Assembly (NCBI GenBank): GCA_013215275.1
Contig: JABSRF010000006.1
Location: 1-46,711, forward strand
Direction: 5' to 3'
Length of the DNA stretch: 46,711 nucleotides
Source: Oligoflexales bacterium
GTDB lineage: Bacteria; Bdellovibrionota_B; Oligoflexia; Oligoflexales; Bog-1112
The notes beneath the pieces were generated by a model, which searched no databases, was not told the DNA's origin, and saw only the letters and a program-made list of their open reading frames with translations. Positions 16,575 through 26,446 of this stretch are shown here, in pieces. A program made the translations under genes and the position numbers. Positions within the stretch are counted from its first letter, which is position 1. Every line of letters begins with the position of its first letter.

Positions 16575-17237
16575 TTAAGCTTTTTTTGTTCCGAGCCTAG
16601 CAATTTTTGCTAAATCTTTGACACTGAGGCGACCCACTAAGACTGCCAATGTGCTAGGTGAATCTTGCCAGACGACCATGTTCATTTGGTCAGACGCATA
16701 GGGTTGATATTTTAATCCGCTTTCATCACCTTCTTCTGCATTTTCAAGGTCTTTCAGTTTGCCAAAAAGGGTAAAGAAGAAAAGCTTTGCACCTTGCGCT
16801 TTCTGACCATATTGAACCACCGCAATTTTTGCGACCTCATAGTCAATGATAGAAGCGCCCTCCGGTTTCCAGCTGGGGTCGATTTTATTCAACGAACGGG
16901 GGACAAACTTCAAATTTGGGGTGTTGGCAAAGTACTGGTCTATCTCTAGTTTTTCCACACTAGGAAGGTATAATCTTTCACCTGATTGATCCTCTTCCAT
17001 AGCCAAAGCTTCATATGATAAAGCGTTGAGAGGGTCATTGAGTTTCGCTTCCTTTTGAGGGGCGAAAAACTTGAACATCCCTACAAGGCAACTGACGAAG
17101 ATAACGAAAAAAATTATTTTTCGGAAAAAATTTGACTGTGCAACGCTGGTTTCTAACTCACTTATTTTTGATTCTTCTAGTTCTTTATCTTGCCCTAATT
17201 CATCCAAGCTTGAGTCGTATTTATCTTGCAAGACCAT
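16575..17237 (-). CDS. Single-pass membrane protein resembling the sensor part of anti-sigma factors
   Basis: The 220-residue protein has an acidic cytoplasmic N-terminus, one membrane helix near residues 39-58 (KIIFFVIFVSCLVGMF) and a periplasmic domain. The end of that domain (NMVVWQDSPSTLAVLVGRLSVKDLAKIA) is like the C-terminal domain of many transmembrane anti-sigma regulators, in which a nVVxW...yalVs...dL..lA pattern recurs. The zinc-finger HxxxCxxC of the usual anti-sigma domain is absent and no sigma gene lies beside it, so this is a weak analogy. It converges on the amidotransferase gene, with six bases between the stops. Confidence 0.55.
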   Translation of the reverse strand: MVLQDKYDSSLDELGQDKELEESKISELETSVAQSNFFRKIIFFVIFVSCLVGMFKFFAPQKEAKLNDPLNALSYEALAMEEDQSGERLYLPSVEKLEIDQYFANTPNLKFVPRSLNKIDPSWKPEGASIIDYEVAKIAVVQYGQKAQGAKLFFFTLFGKLKDLENAEEGDESGLKYQPYASDQMNMVVWQDSPSTLAVLVGRLSVKDLAKIARLGTKKA

Positions 17238-17742
17238 GGTCCTCTTAGAAAGAGTATGTTACAGCGGAAAACCTCGATACAATGTTAAGGTTCCGTGCCT
17301 AAGGATGGTATTTATACCTAATTATACCACGAATGCTCATCTTTCACCTTTTCAGAAAAATAACGTAAGTTATTGATTTTGACTTCTCGTAAGCTTTTGA
17401 AATTCACCCAATATCTGAGGTGTAGTCTAGCAAGTAATCTTTTTTTGGGTCGGGGGACGAAAGAGATGATCCATTAGGAGCCATTCGTAAAGCATGGGAC
17501 AAGAGCTCAGGATGCCTTACTAAAATGGAAAAAATTTTGAAGCTACCAACATTGTGCTCTGTGTTTGTTTATGATGCAGCTTGGCCTGTTTACAGGACTT
17601 GCAAACAGTCTCAAAAGACCTCAGAATAATTCCAAGGCATCTTTTTGTTTTCTATGGCAGGATCTCTTATAATTTTTAGGTCCCAATATCTTGTTTATGG
17701 TTACCAATAAGCTAAATCGTCCCTCTCTATACAAGGTCTTTT
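17238..17742. other. 505-base intergenic region
   Basis: I see no conserved gene here. One short ATG-TAA frame at 17525-17629 would encode 34 residues (MEKILKLPTLCSVFVYDAAW...) with only a distant AGGA, so I do not call it. The region probably contains the promoters of the divergent membrane protein gene and of the small protein gene at 17743. No strong hairpin, repeat or RNA signature was recognised. Confidence 0.4.
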
Positions 17743-18003
17743 ATGTCCTTTGTCAATGAAAAGCAAAAGTCACCAAGAATCACTGTTCGTCACCAACTTA
17801 GATTTTTTGGATACCGGATTGATGGATTGAAAACGGTCAACTCCACTTATAATAAACCCCTAGAGTTAGAGAAGCTCGAAAAATTACGGGCATTGGAAAG
17901 CGACATGCTCAACCTTATGCTTGAAAATAAAATTTCAGGCCCTAAAAGGAAACCCCGCGGGGAACTTGAGGGGGCTAAAGATATCTCAGAGTGTGTTAGG
18001 TGA
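17743..18003 (+). CDS. Small basic protein of unknown function
   Basis: The ORF encodes 86 residues, basic in its first half (KQKSPRITVRHQLRFFGYR) and with a helical Leu/Glu/Lys stretch (LELEKLEKLRALESDMLNLML) that could form a coiled coil. Its TGA lies only four bases before the ATG of the large metallopeptidase-barrel gene, so the two may be co-translated. The ribosome site is weak (AAGG). I do not recognise a family, and the composition is compatible with a small DNA- or RNA-binding or regulatory protein. Confidence 0.45.
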   Translation: MSFVNEKQKSPRITVRHQLRFFGYRIDGLKTVNSTYNKPLELEKLEKLRALESDMLNLMLENKISGPKRKPRGELEGAKDISECVR

Positions 18004-18007
18004 ATTA

Positions 18008-21000
18008 ATGAAACTCAACTCCTTGGCTTTCATCGTCTGTGTGGTTTTTTCGATTACTTACAGACTAATGGCACTTCCTATTGGATTTGGCTTCAACCAA
18101 GGCGAGCGTGAATACTTAGAAACTCGCTCTAAAAATTTTGACGTCTATCACGACAAAGAAGCAGCCACCGAAGGGGCAATGACTGTTAACGCTCTGGAGG
18201 CTGCTAAACCTATTGTTGAGGCTTGGATCGGTATCCAGCGAGATCGAAAGCTTCCAGTGGTGTCTTCTGCTGTCTCCGCGAATGCCTCATTTGCCAATTT
18301 TATCTTTGATACGATTGAGCTGCAAACGATGGCAGAGGGTGGGCGTGATTTATTTTGGCACGAATTTGCTCATACTAGCATGTATGACCACTTTCATCAT
18401 TTGCTAGGCCCTGCTGAAAGTGTCGTTTATTTACCTTGGGTTCCAGCATGGTTTCTGGAGGGTTTTGCTGAGTCTCTTACTATCTCTGTTGGTTCAGACG
18501 TTCAGGCGTCTATTGAGCGCTATCAAGCGCTACGCAGAGATTGGCCAAGCTTCGATAGCCTGCACCACTTGTACAATTCATCATTCGCTTTAAGGGCTTA
18601 TGCCACTTCTGGGGCCTTTGCAGCATGGTTTTTTCGTCGTATTGCAGCCAAAAATAAAGGGCCATTCCTCCACAAGTTTTTAGACAAACTCTCTAGCTAC
18701 ACCACTCCAAAATACTACCCTTGGTCTTTCAATCCTTTTAGCCGCTTTATGCCTATGGACGAGGTTTTACGTGATTACCTCGGCAAATCAGGCGAAGAGC
18801 TCTACGAGCAATACAAAAAGGAAGCAGCAGCTTATTGGAAGGCCCATCGAAAAGGGCCAAGCTTACTGGAGCTTCCCGGTGAGCGCCTATTGCTCAATAG
18901 CTTAGGGGGCTTTGATACTAATCAAAATGAAGCATACCTAATCTTTCGGCATGATGGTGAGAAAACACGCATGCGCTTGGAGTTTGATAAAGCGACCGGT
19001 TGGATGAAACGGGTCAAGCCAACACCGTTTAAGATCCTTGATCCAAGTAGCTCAAATCTGCAAATTGCCCGCCCTGGATTTCAAGTGGCAGTCGTGAGCA
19101 CCATCGAGGGTAAAACCGGATTTTATAAAAATCGTCTGGTGCTGATGGATACGAAGTCCAAAGGGGCAAAGGTCAAGAAAACCATTATGCACCTTAAAGA
19201 CAGTGTCTACGGCCTCTATGAAGCGCCAAATAAGATTGTTTGGTTAGAGAAAAAGGGTGGCCTTAACAGATTATGCTATATCGAAAAATCTAAGCTTAAA
19301 GGTCGTTTGCCGCTGGGGAGGAGTGAAGCTCAATGCCCAATTAAAGCAACTCTGCCAGCAAGCCTGCAAGTCCTTGGTGATATCAAGAAAACCTACCCTG
19401 CTATTGGAGTTTTCCCCCCTAGTGAGCAGGACTTATCCCTTAGCACAGAGATCTGGTTAGCGATAAAAGAGGAGACCCTCGTTGGTGATCGTTATCGCAT
19501 CATAGCGTGGGACACCACCAAAGAAAAAACGAGGACTGTGTACTATAATGGTGGTGGCCACCCCCTGCAAATGGCCCAGGCAGGAAATAAGCTTTGGTTG
19601 CTGGTCGCTGAGCATAACCGCAGATCTTTGAAAAGCATTGATATGCAGGGCCAGTGTCAAGGGAACTTTCATTTAGAAGACTTTCCTTTGCAAATTCGTG
19701 GCCTTCAGGATGGTGGTGTTATTTTTGGGCTCTACCGAGGGTCCTCATATGTCCTTCGTAAAATAGATGCAAAGCTTATGCGAACGAAAGCCTGCACCTT
19801 TAGTATGTCTCCTTCTTCACCCCTTCTTTGGGCAATGCAACAGGATAAGAAGGTCAGCTTTGCGCAAGCGCTAAAAAAATCTTCAACCTGGAATGAAAAG
19901 TTTGACGGCTTAGAGGTCAAAAAACAGCTTAATCAACTTGCCTTGGCTTCGGGCCTTGATCGGGTGAGCTCCTCGCAAGGTGAGGACTCAGTGACGCCTG
20001 CTAAGACAAAATCTGCAAGCTGGCGGGGAAGGCCTGTGTTCGCATTTCCTTGGATTGGTGCCGAAGATGTCTTGGGTACCCAGATTGGTATTGTCTCTGT
20101 ACCTCTCATCGACCACATGCAGAATGAGTCAATAAGAGCGACCATGCTTGTTGGTTTAGAAAGTCGCTACCCTAATACAGAAATTTCCATGATTTCCACC
20201 CGGTTTTGGCCCACGATTACCTTGGGGGTTTATAGACGCCAAGCCTGGAATGGGCGTTGTTTTTTCAGAATTGGCGAGGACATTGTTCCATACACATCTT
20301 ATTACGACGAGAAAGGGCTCAGGCCAGAAGTGAGGTTTCCATGGTACGGTTGGAATTACACCATCAACCTGACTCTTGGAATGCGAGCTGGTGTCCAAGA
20401 TCGCTATTTAGGTGCATGCAATGTGCCTGAGGGGCGCATCAATGAACCTTATGCTGAGCTGAGCGTCAGTCGCCGGTTTGGTCGTTTCTCCCTGAGTTAT
20501 TACCTAAACGCAAAAGTCGCGCCAGAACAAATCAACCCAAATTATGATTACAACACCCTGACTAGCTCAGTGAACGCAAGTGTAGCCCTGCCATTTTTAC
20601 GTTCCCGGCTTTCTCTAGGCGTTGAAGGCAGCCGCATGCGAGGGAAAAAGCTTCCTCTCCTCCGCCAAACATACCAAGCATTAAAGACCTTCGTTCCAGG
20701 AAGTGGCGGTGGCTATAACAAAAACAACTTTCCCATCATTGGGAGCGGGAGCCTCTTTGCCATTAAGTATGGTGATACGCAGGCAAGGTTAAAAACTTCC
20801 TGGACCTATCCTATCATGCCTTATCTGGACACTATGCTTTGGTTGTTTTACTTGCAAAGCATAAACTTTACAGCCTTTTATAATTACGGGGGAGCTTGGT
20901 ACCAGGGAATCACTGAAATGGAGGATAATCTCATTGCTGCCCACGGCTATAAAATCGACTTGCTCTTTGAAAACAAAGGAGTAGGCTTTAACGCTAGCTT

Positions 21001-21070
21001 AGGATCTGGGCAGGTGCTTGAAGAAGATTTTGAACTCTATGCTACCTTTGGCTTCGATGCCTTTTTTTGA
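18008..21070 (+). CDS. Outer-membrane protein combining a zinc peptidase-like domain and a beta-barrel
   Basis: The chosen ATG at 18008 gives a clear signal peptide ([19 protein letters not shown]); the track start at 17921 is too early. The mature 1020-residue product has a gluzincin motif HEFAH at residues 118-122 followed by WFLEGFAE near 148-155, the peptidase MA arrangement with the third ligand Glu151. The middle third resembles a TolB-like beta-propeller. The last third is rich in aromatic beta-strands and ends in ...FGFDAFF, the terminal Phe expected of a BAM substrate. It is probably an outer-membrane-anchored surface or periplasmic protease. Its substrate is unknown. Confidence 0.75.
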   Translation: MKLNSLAFIVCVVFSITYRLMALPIGFGFNQGEREYLETRSKNFDVYHDKEAATEGAMTVNALEAAKPIVEAWIGIQRDRKLPVVSSAVSANASFANFIFDTIELQTMAEGGRDLFWHEFAHTSMYDHFHHLLGPAESVVYLPWVPAWFLEGFAESLTISVGSDVQASIERYQALRRDWPSFDSLHHLYNSSFALRAYATSGAFAAWFFRRIAAKNKGPFLHKFLDKLSSYTTPKYYPWSFNPFSRFMPMDEVLRDYLGKSGEELYEQYKKEAAAYWKAHRKGPSLLELPGERLLLNSLGGFDTNQNEAYLIFRHDGEKTRMRLEFDKATGWMKRVKPTPFKILDPSSSNLQIARPGFQVAVVSTIEGKTGFYKNRLVLMDTKSKGAKVKKTIMHLKDSVYGLYEAPNKIVWLEKKGGLNRLCYIEKSKLKGRLPLGRSEAQCPIKATLPASLQVLGDIKKTYPAIGVFPPSEQDLSLSTEIWLAIKEETLVGDRYRIIAWDTTKEKTRTVYYNGGGHPLQMAQAGNKLWLLVAEHNRRSLKSIDMQGQCQGNFHLEDFPLQIRGLQDGGVIFGLYRGSSYVLRKIDAKLMRTKACTFSMSPSSPLLWAMQQDKKVSFAQALKKSSTWNEKFDGLEVKKQLNQLALASGLDRVSSSQGEDSVTPAKTKSASWRGRPVFAFPWIGAEDVLGTQIGIVSVPLIDHMQNESIRATMLVGLESRYPNTEISMISTRFWPTITLGVYRRQAWNGRCFFRIGEDIVPYTSYYDEKGLRPEVRFPWYGWNYTINLTLGMRAGVQDRYLGACNVPEGRINEPYAELSVSRRFGRFSLSYYLNAKVAPEQINPNYDYNTLTSSVNASVALPFLRSRLSLGVEGSRMRGKKLPLLRQTYQALKTFVPGSGGGYNKNNFPIIGSGSLFAIKYGDTQARLKTSWTYPIMPYLDTMLWLFYLQSINFTAFYNYGGAWYQGITEMEDNLIAAHGYKIDLLFENKGVGFNASLGSGQVLEEDFELYATFGFDAFF

Positions 21071-21119
21071 GCAAACCCTACCCATATATTTAACGGTAAT
21101 TGCAGATTGGAACGGTTTT

Positions 21120-22235
21120 ATGGCAAGCAGTTTTGGCCATTCTTTTAGGGTCACAAGCTTTGGTGAATCCCATGGGGGCGGAGTAGGTGTGGTGATTGAT
21201 GGCTGCCCGGCAGGTTACTCGATCTCGCTAGAAAAAATCCAAGCATTTCTTGATCGCAGACGGCCTGGACAAAGTGTCTTAAGCACTCCTCGCCAAGAAA
21301 AAGACCAAGTGGTATGCCTCTCAGGCTTAGAGGGTGGCAAAACCTTGGGAACCCCGATTGCCCTCGTTGTCTATAACAAGGATGCCAAAAAAGACCATTA
21401 TACTGATATGACTAAGGTTTTTAGGCCATCCCATGCTGATTACACGACGGAGTTGAAATATGGGATTCGAGCAGTCAGTGGTGGGGGGCGTGCCAGTGCC
21501 CGTGAAACGATCGCTCGGGTCGCAGCGGCAGCACTAGCGGAACAGGTGCTTGAAGAGTTGCACCCTTCCTTAAAAGTGATTGCTTACGTGGAATCGGTAA
21601 AGCACCTGCAAGCCAATTCGGTCGACGTGGATAGCCTTTCACGGGAAAAAATCGATGAGCATATGCTTAGATGCCCTGACGAACAGGCTAGAGAGCAAAT
21701 GAGCCAATTAATCTTAGAAGCTAAAAAAAAGGGGGATAGTGTCGGTGGATGCATTCGCTGCCTTTGTTTGAACCCACCTAAGGGTCTTGGTGAACCAGTT
21801 TTTGATAAACTAGAAGCTGATTTAGCTAAGGCTATGATGAGCCTACCAGCAAGTAAAGGTTTTGAAGTGGGCGAAGGGTTTGCTGCGACCCAACTTTTTG
21901 GCTCTGAACATAACGATCACTTTGAAGTCAAAAACAATGAGATTAGAACGACCACAAACTTTTCAGGAGGGATTCAGGGAGGGATCTCGAATGGAGAAAA
22001 CATTTCAATGCGCATAGCATTTAAACCGGTAGCCACTATTTTTAAAGAGCAGCAAACCGTTGACCGAGATAAAAACCCACAAACATTTAAGCCGAAAGCT
22101 GGTAGGCATGATCCATGTGTGCTTCCACGGGCTGTGCCAATGGTGGAAGCGATGACCTTACTGGTTCTTATGGACCATTTTTTACGTCAAAAAATGCTTG
22201 CAAGTTGTGCAAAATCCGATGCATCCCTTGCTTAA
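21120..22235 (+). CDS. aroC: Chorismate synthase
   Basis: The ATG at 21120 gives the family N-terminus [21 protein letters not shown]; the track's earlier ATG overlaps the barrel gene and is not used. The 371-residue protein contains [19 protein letters not shown] and the C-terminal [17 protein letters not shown] signature. The enzyme eliminates phosphate from EPSP to form chorismate using reduced FMN, the last shikimate step. An aroQ gene lies 3 kb away on the other strand, but the two are not in one operon. The start is 49 bases after the barrel gene's stop. Confidence 0.95.
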   Translation: MASSFGHSFRVTSFGESHGGGVGVVIDGCPAGYSISLEKIQAFLDRRRPGQSVLSTPRQEKDQVVCLSGLEGGKTLGTPIALVVYNKDAKKDHYTDMTKVFRPSHADYTTELKYGIRAVSGGGRASARETIARVAAAALAEQVLEELHPSLKVIAYVESVKHLQANSVDVDSLSREKIDEHMLRCPDEQAREQMSQLILEAKKKGDSVGGCIRCLCLNPPKGLGEPVFDKLEADLAKAMMSLPASKGFEVGEGFAATQLFGSEHNDHFEVKNNEIRTTTNFSGGIQGGISNGENISMRIAFKPVATIFKEQQTVDRDKNPQTFKPKAGRHDPCVLPRAVPMVEAMTLLVLMDHFLRQKMLASCAKSDASLA

Positions 22236-22364
22236 ACCACCTTGTGCTCTTAATAAAATTTTATTATTTTCATAGATTATCTTAAGCTATCCTCACCTGT
22301 CGCCAATTAGATTAAGGTGTTGTGAGCATGGAATTGTCATAACGTAATTGAAGGATCTTGATTT

Positions 22365-23819
22365 ATGGTTTTAACTAAAAATGTTTTAAGGTTATGGCTT
22401 TTGGCGTTTACCGCGAATTTATTCATACTTAAGCCCCTTTTCGCTTACAAATTACCACCTGCTGATACCAAAGTGGAGTTAGGTCATGATACCAAGATGC
22501 TGCGAGAGTTATCAAAAGGTGTGGGTGCTATCGCAGAAGCTTCCAAGAAAGCCTTAGTTTTTGTTTCCGTCTCTAAAACGGTGAAAGGCCTACCTGGAGG
22601 TATAGATCCTTACGATCTATTTGGTTTTGGACGACGCCAGATTCCAGTTCCAAGGCAGGAAGGCCTAGGCTCTGGATTTTTTATCGACTTGGACGAAGGG
22701 CTGGTTCTAACAAATAATCACGTGATTGATAATGCCGACGAAATTAACCTCAAGCTAGCAAACGGTGAGACTTACAAAGCGACCGTGGTGGGCGTCGACC
22801 CTAATACCGACGTAGCGGTGGTAAAAATTAATGAAAAGAAATTTAAGCGAGATGGTCTTTCTTCGCTGATTTTAGGAGACTCCGAAGGCCTCAATGTTGG
22901 CTCCTTTGTGGTTGCTCTTGGTGCTCCCTTTGGCCTGGAAGCAAGTGTATCCTTCGGGGCCGTCTCAGCCCTTGGTCGTGGTAGCTTGCAAATCACCCAG
23001 TTGGGTGACTTTATTCAAACCGATGCTGCAATAAACCCTGGCAATAGTGGGGGGCCTTTGGTTGATATGGAAGGTAAGGTCATTGGAATCAACACCGCAA
23101 TTTTCTCCAAATCAGGTGGTTATAACGGAATAGGCTTTGCAGTGCCTTCAAACTTGGTGAGAGAGGTTGCGACGAACCTTATCAATGGAGTCAAGCTTAC
23201 CCGTGGGTATATAGGGGTTCACTTTCAAGCTCTGACGAACGACATTAAAAAACTGTTGAAGGTTCCTGAAGATAACAACGGGGTGCTCGTGGTACAGGTA
23301 GAACCAAATGGACCGGCTGATAATGCAGGGATTAAGCCTAAGGATGTCATCACGGAAGTCGACAACAAAAAGTTGGAGAAAGATCGAGACTTAGTTAATC
23401 GTGTAGGCCTGATGAAGCCAGGAACCAAGGCTAAGCTAACAATCATCAGAAATGGGAAAGAATTAAAGAGGACTTTAACGATTGGAGTCTATCCTGGAAG
23501 TAATCAAACAGCATCCAATGATAAACAAGAAGCGAGTAAGGAATCCCTAGGCCTTGAATTCCAATTGAAAGAGGGGGGCTTATTTATCACATCAATTGAT
23601 AATGAGTCTCCTGCTAGAAGGCAGCTTCAGGAAGGTGATGTTATCATCAGTGTCGACAGCTTTGAGGTTGAGGGGACGAAAAACCTAGCCGATGCTATGA
23701 AAGGGTTCAAAGACGCTATTGCTAGGGCCCGAAAAAATAAGCAAAAATCAGTGTTGATGCGGATTAAACGCAACATGCAAGGTGGGTCAGGCTTCGCTTT
23801 TGTGAGTGTAGATATTTAA
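22365..23819 (+). CDS. DegP/HtrA-family periplasmic serine protease
   Basis: The 484-residue protein has a signal peptide (LRLWLLAFTANLFILKPLFA) and a trypsin-like domain with the triad in NNHVID (His), TDVAVVKI (Asp) and NPGNSGGPLVD (Ser). Two PDZ domains follow, at about 270-370 and 395-480. This is the Do/DegP architecture used for periplasmic quality control. AAGGA lies nine bases before ATG. An AT-rich palindrome and the 129-base gap upstream probably hold its promoter, and the YfiH-family gene follows 13 bases later. Confidence 0.93.
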   Translation: MVLTKNVLRLWLLAFTANLFILKPLFAYKLPPADTKVELGHDTKMLRELSKGVGAIAEASKKALVFVSVSKTVKGLPGGIDPYDLFGFGRRQIPVPRQEGLGSGFFIDLDEGLVLTNNHVIDNADEINLKLANGETYKATVVGVDPNTDVAVVKINEKKFKRDGLSSLILGDSEGLNVGSFVVALGAPFGLEASVSFGAVSALGRGSLQITQLGDFIQTDAAINPGNSGGPLVDMEGKVIGINTAIFSKSGGYNGIGFAVPSNLVREVATNLINGVKLTRGYIGVHFQALTNDIKKLLKVPEDNNGVLVVQVEPNGPADNAGIKPKDVITEVDNKKLEKDRDLVNRVGLMKPGTKAKLTIIRNGKELKRTLTIGVYPGSNQTASNDKQEASKESLGLEFQLKEGGLFITSIDNESPARRQLQEGDVIISVDSFEVEGTKNLADAMKGFKDAIARARKNKQKSVLMRIKRNMQGGSGFAFVSVDI

Positions 23820-23832
23820 CTTTGGGTCAAGA

Positions 23833-24534
23833 ATGCTCTGTACGATCGATAAAATGACTTTCATTGCTGCTACGACTGAACCCAACCCCTTTACTGATGC
23901 AGGTTTGCAACTTAGGGTGGGAGGGGTTGGAGCAGTGAAGCCTGAGGGTCTTCATAGTTTGAAGCAGGTTCATGGGACCTGTGTTGTCGCAGCTCAGCAA
24001 GGACAAACAGACCTTGCTGAGCCGACCCTTCAGGGTGATGGTATCTACACCATGGAAAAAGCTCGGGTCATAGGAGTTAAAACTGCCGATTGTTTGCCTG
24101 TGGTAATTGCAAGTCGTGAGAAAGATTTTACGAGCGTTCTTCATGCAGGGTGGAAAGGCTTAGGTGCTGGTATCGTAAGGAAGGGCCTGGCTCTTGCTTG
24201 TGATTATGCTTCGAAGAAGGATATTTTTGCATTTTTTGGACCTTGTATAAGTTTAGCTTCTTTCGAGGTAGGCCCTGAAGTCCTTGAAGTTTTTAGGAGC
24301 CCTGATTTTGGCTTGAGTCATGAGCAACTAGCTTTGGCCCTATACCGAAGCAAGCATGATCGTTGGCACATAGACCTAGCTATGCTGGGAGCTTTTCAGC
24401 TACTGAATCTAGGTTTAGGACCCCAGAACATCACGATTCTGCGTTCTTGTACTTACTTGAGGTCTGACCTTTGGCACTCTTATCGAAGAACGGGTTCCCC
24501 TGCTCCCAGCAACTGGACTCAATCATGGATCTAA
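23833..24534 (+). CDS. pgeF: YfiH/PgeF-family protein (peptidoglycan editing factor, polyphenol oxidase family)
   Basis: The 233-residue protein has the conserved segments LKQVHG, TADCLPVVIAS, LHAGWKGLGAGI, FGPCIS and C-terminal LWHSYRR, including the two His and one Cys that bind zinc or copper. Family members act on nucleosides and, in E. coli, edit wrongly incorporated L-serine in peptidoglycan precursors. The immediate neighbourhood to degP suggests one transcript and a link to envelope maintenance. The start at 23833 is plausible but the GTC-rich upstream offers no strong ribosome site; MTFIAATT is an alternative. Confidence 0.9.
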   Translation: MLCTIDKMTFIAATTEPNPFTDAGLQLRVGGVGAVKPEGLHSLKQVHGTCVVAAQQGQTDLAEPTLQGDGIYTMEKARVIGVKTADCLPVVIASREKDFTSVLHAGWKGLGAGIVRKGLALACDYASKKDIFAFFGPCISLASFEVGPEVLEVFRSPDFGLSHEQLALALYRSKHDRWHIDLAMLGAFQLLNLGLGPQNITILRSCTYLRSDLWHSYRRTGSPAPSNWTQSWI

Positions 24535-24705
24535 ATTAAGGACGGCCTTCTTTGCCGCAACCCCAGAGCCATAGCCCCTTCATTTTTTTGCTAGGTAGGC
24601 TTCATAATTGTGACAATAAAATTGAAACCTTGTGCTGCTTTCTAAACTATCCTCCCCGAAACCCGACATTGCTTATTGGATGTGAGAAAACAGTGGGATG
24701 TGGTC

Positions 24706-25071
24706 ATGGGAAGTGCATTATCTGTAAAAGATCTGAGACAGCATAGGCGTTTACCGTACAAAGGGGTATGCCCTGGGAAACTTATTGCCTCTTCTGATGG
24801 GAGGGAGATTTCCTTTCAGATTAAAGACTACTCTGTGGGTGGTTTGGGTATAATTACCACCGAGCGTATCCTACCTGACGTAAATTTCATTTTTCGTATG
24901 AACTCCTTGGAGGTTCCCTTAACCTTGATTTGGGGCTTAGCCCAGAATGACGAGCAAGGAAGCCACCGATATGGCTTCATGGCTAAAACACACAATCAAT
25001 TTGGTGAAGCTTTTGGCTCAGACTTAGTTTTTTCAAGATGCAGGGCAAGTGCTAAAAGTCCAGCCAAATAA
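24706..25071 (+). CDS. PilZ-domain protein
   Basis: The protein of about 121 residues is a single PilZ domain. It has the c-di-GMP-binding RQHRRLPYKG (RxxxR) and DYSVGGLGI (D/NxSxxG) motifs near residues 12-20 and 43-51, and no second domain. PilZ proteins bind c-di-GMP and often modulate pili, cellulose or flagella. I prefer the ATG at 24706 to the TTG at 24676, although neither has a strong ribosome site. The last 76 bases overlap the 3' end of aroQ on the other strand. Confidence 0.85.
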   Translation: MGSALSVKDLRQHRRLPYKGVCPGKLIASSDGREISFQIKDYSVGGLGIITTERILPDVNFIFRMNSLEVPLTLIWGLAQNDEQGSHRYGFMAKTHNQFGEAFGSDLVFSRCRASAKSPAK

Positions 25072-25487
25072 GAATCAAAGCCTAAGCCACAGATGGTCCC
25101 AATAGCATGAACAGCACAATAAGACCTTTGCCTAAACTCTTCTCTTTCAGCAATTTTTGACAGGTGTACTTCCACAAAGCAAAGCCTGAGTGCTGCGAGC
25201 CTATCAGCGAGAGCGAGGGAGGTGTGAGTCCAGGCACCGGGGTTTATGATGGCACCATCCCATGGTTTGGATAGCTCGCTTAAAAATTGTGACTCGTCGT
25301 TGCTTTGAAAGAAGCTTAGGCTAATTGGAAACTTATTGAGGAGATCTTTTGATTTTGTCTCAAGGTAAGACTGAAGTTCTAATAAACTTTGGGTTCCGTA
25401 ATACTGCTTCTCTCTTCTACCAAGTAAATCAAGGTTTACGCCATTTGCGATGAGGATTTCATAAGGTTTATCAGGGGCTTGGTTCAT
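24996..25487 (-). CDS. aroQ: Type II 3-dehydroquinate dehydratase
   Basis: The track ORF begins at 25556, but the ATG at 25487 gives MNQAPDKPYEILIANGVNLDLLG, the normal family start. Motifs are the RREKQYYGTQSL loop, INPGAWTHTS, VEVHLSKIAEREEFRQRS and a closing GLGFDSYLAGL, with the catalytic Tyr, His and Arg positions present. The enzyme converts 3-dehydroquinate to 3-dehydroshikimate. The gene overlaps the end of the upstream TPR gene by 17 bases, so it is translationally linked to the pil operon tail. Its 3' end overlaps the PilZ gene tail-to-tail. Confidence 0.9.
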   Translation of the reverse strand: MNQAPDKPYEILIANGVNLDLLGRREKQYYGTQSLLELQSYLETKSKDLLNKFPISLSFFQSNDESQFLSELSKPWDGAIINPGAWTHTSLALADRLAALRLCFVEVHLSKIAEREEFRQRSYCAVHAIGTICGLGFDSYLAGLLALALHLEKTKSEPKASPN

Positions 25488-26436
25488 GACTGAGCTTTTC
25501 CAATAATTGCTGGTAAAGTTTAACTTTTGGCTGGGCTTGCTCTTCTGGCTCAACAAGGTTTGGGTCTATCATAAGATCTTTTCGTTGCTGTGCTTCGGAC
25601 TTTTTTGCAAGCTCAACGACCATACGCTTTAGATAATCGTTGCCAGGAGATATCTTGAGCAAGCGTCTGTATATTTCAAGTGATTTTTCATAGTGCCCCT
25701 GTCTTTTATAAATCTCTGCAAGGGTTTGGCTTTCTAATTTTTTTGTTTGTGTTGTTTTTGAAAAGTATTGGGGCTCATCTTTGGCATGAAATATTTGAGA
25801 TAAAGGCACCACATGGTAGTGTTTAAGCGAAGGGTCTGAGATGACCTTGTCGTTGAAGCTAAACGCTTCACATGGTCTGGCTTTTTGACTTTTTGGGACC
25901 TCGAGTGAATTCGTGTGCAAACCATGTAAGTCACGAGGAAGTGAAAGTTTGATACCTTGTTTTCTGAACTGGTTTACAAGTGAGGATTTGGCTGATTGAA
26001 TGCCTCCCAGCTTAAGCTCCTTACCCAGTAGTTCCAATTCGTTGTCTAAAAGCCGTCTGTGAGTCATATGCTGTAGGATTGATTTTGCCGTACTTTCATG
26101 CTCATTCAGGATTGAAACTTTGAACATGATTTTCTGAGCTAGAATATTGTCATGAAGAGGCGCTTTAACCCTTTTTATTTGCTCCCATGCATCCTGAACC
26201 AGTCCTTTTTCATAAAGCTCTTTAGCTAGAAGGATGTTGGCTGCTGTGTATCTAGGATACTGCTTGACTCCATAGTTGAGTAATTCAAATGCCTCATCTT
26301 GAAGGTCATATTTTTTTAGTAGTTCGACCATGGGTAAGAAGCTTTGATTAAACGTCTTTCCCAAAAAACGCTTAATCATCTTCCGGTCTTTTCTCTCAAA
26401 ACGATTGTTTTTAAGAGCTTCTAGCCATGACTTCAT
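25471..26436 (-). CDS. Tetratricopeptide-repeat protein in the pil operon
   Basis: The 321-residue protein has no signal peptide and is mainly helical. A TPR-like repeat is clear near the C-terminus (LAEIYKRQGHYEKSLEIYRRLLKISPGN) and a degenerate set near residues 30-110 (QDEAFELLNYGVKQYPRYTAANILLA). AGAGG precedes the ATG by seven bases. It lies 10 bases after the lipoprotein gene, and its end overlaps aroQ. TPR proteins often scaffold pilus assembly, but this is a context inference. Confidence 0.75.
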   Translation of the reverse strand: MKSWLEALKNNRFERKDRKMIKRFLGKTFNQSFLPMVELLKKYDLQDEAFELLNYGVKQYPRYTAANILLAKELYEKGLVQDAWEQIKRVKAPLHDNILAQKIMFKVSILNEHESTAKSILQHMTHRRLLDNELELLGKELKLGGIQSAKSSLVNQFRKQGIKLSLPRDLHGLHTNSLEVPKSQKARPCEAFSFNDKVISDPSLKHYHVVPLSQIFHAKDEPQYFSKTTQTKKLESQTLAEIYKRQGHYEKSLEIYRRLLKISPGNDYLKRMVVELAKKSEAQQRKDLMIDPNLVEPEEQAQPKVKLYQQLLEKLSHEPSP

Positions 26437-26446
26437 GAAAAATCCT

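Noticed and set aside
17525-17629. 34-residue ORF in the 505-base intergenic region
   Set aside because: Poorly placed ribosome site and no recognisable features; noted but not called.
22250-22275. AT palindrome AATAAAATTTTATT before the degP-like gene
   Set aside because: Such a sequence is expected by chance in AT-rich promoter DNA and has no further structure.
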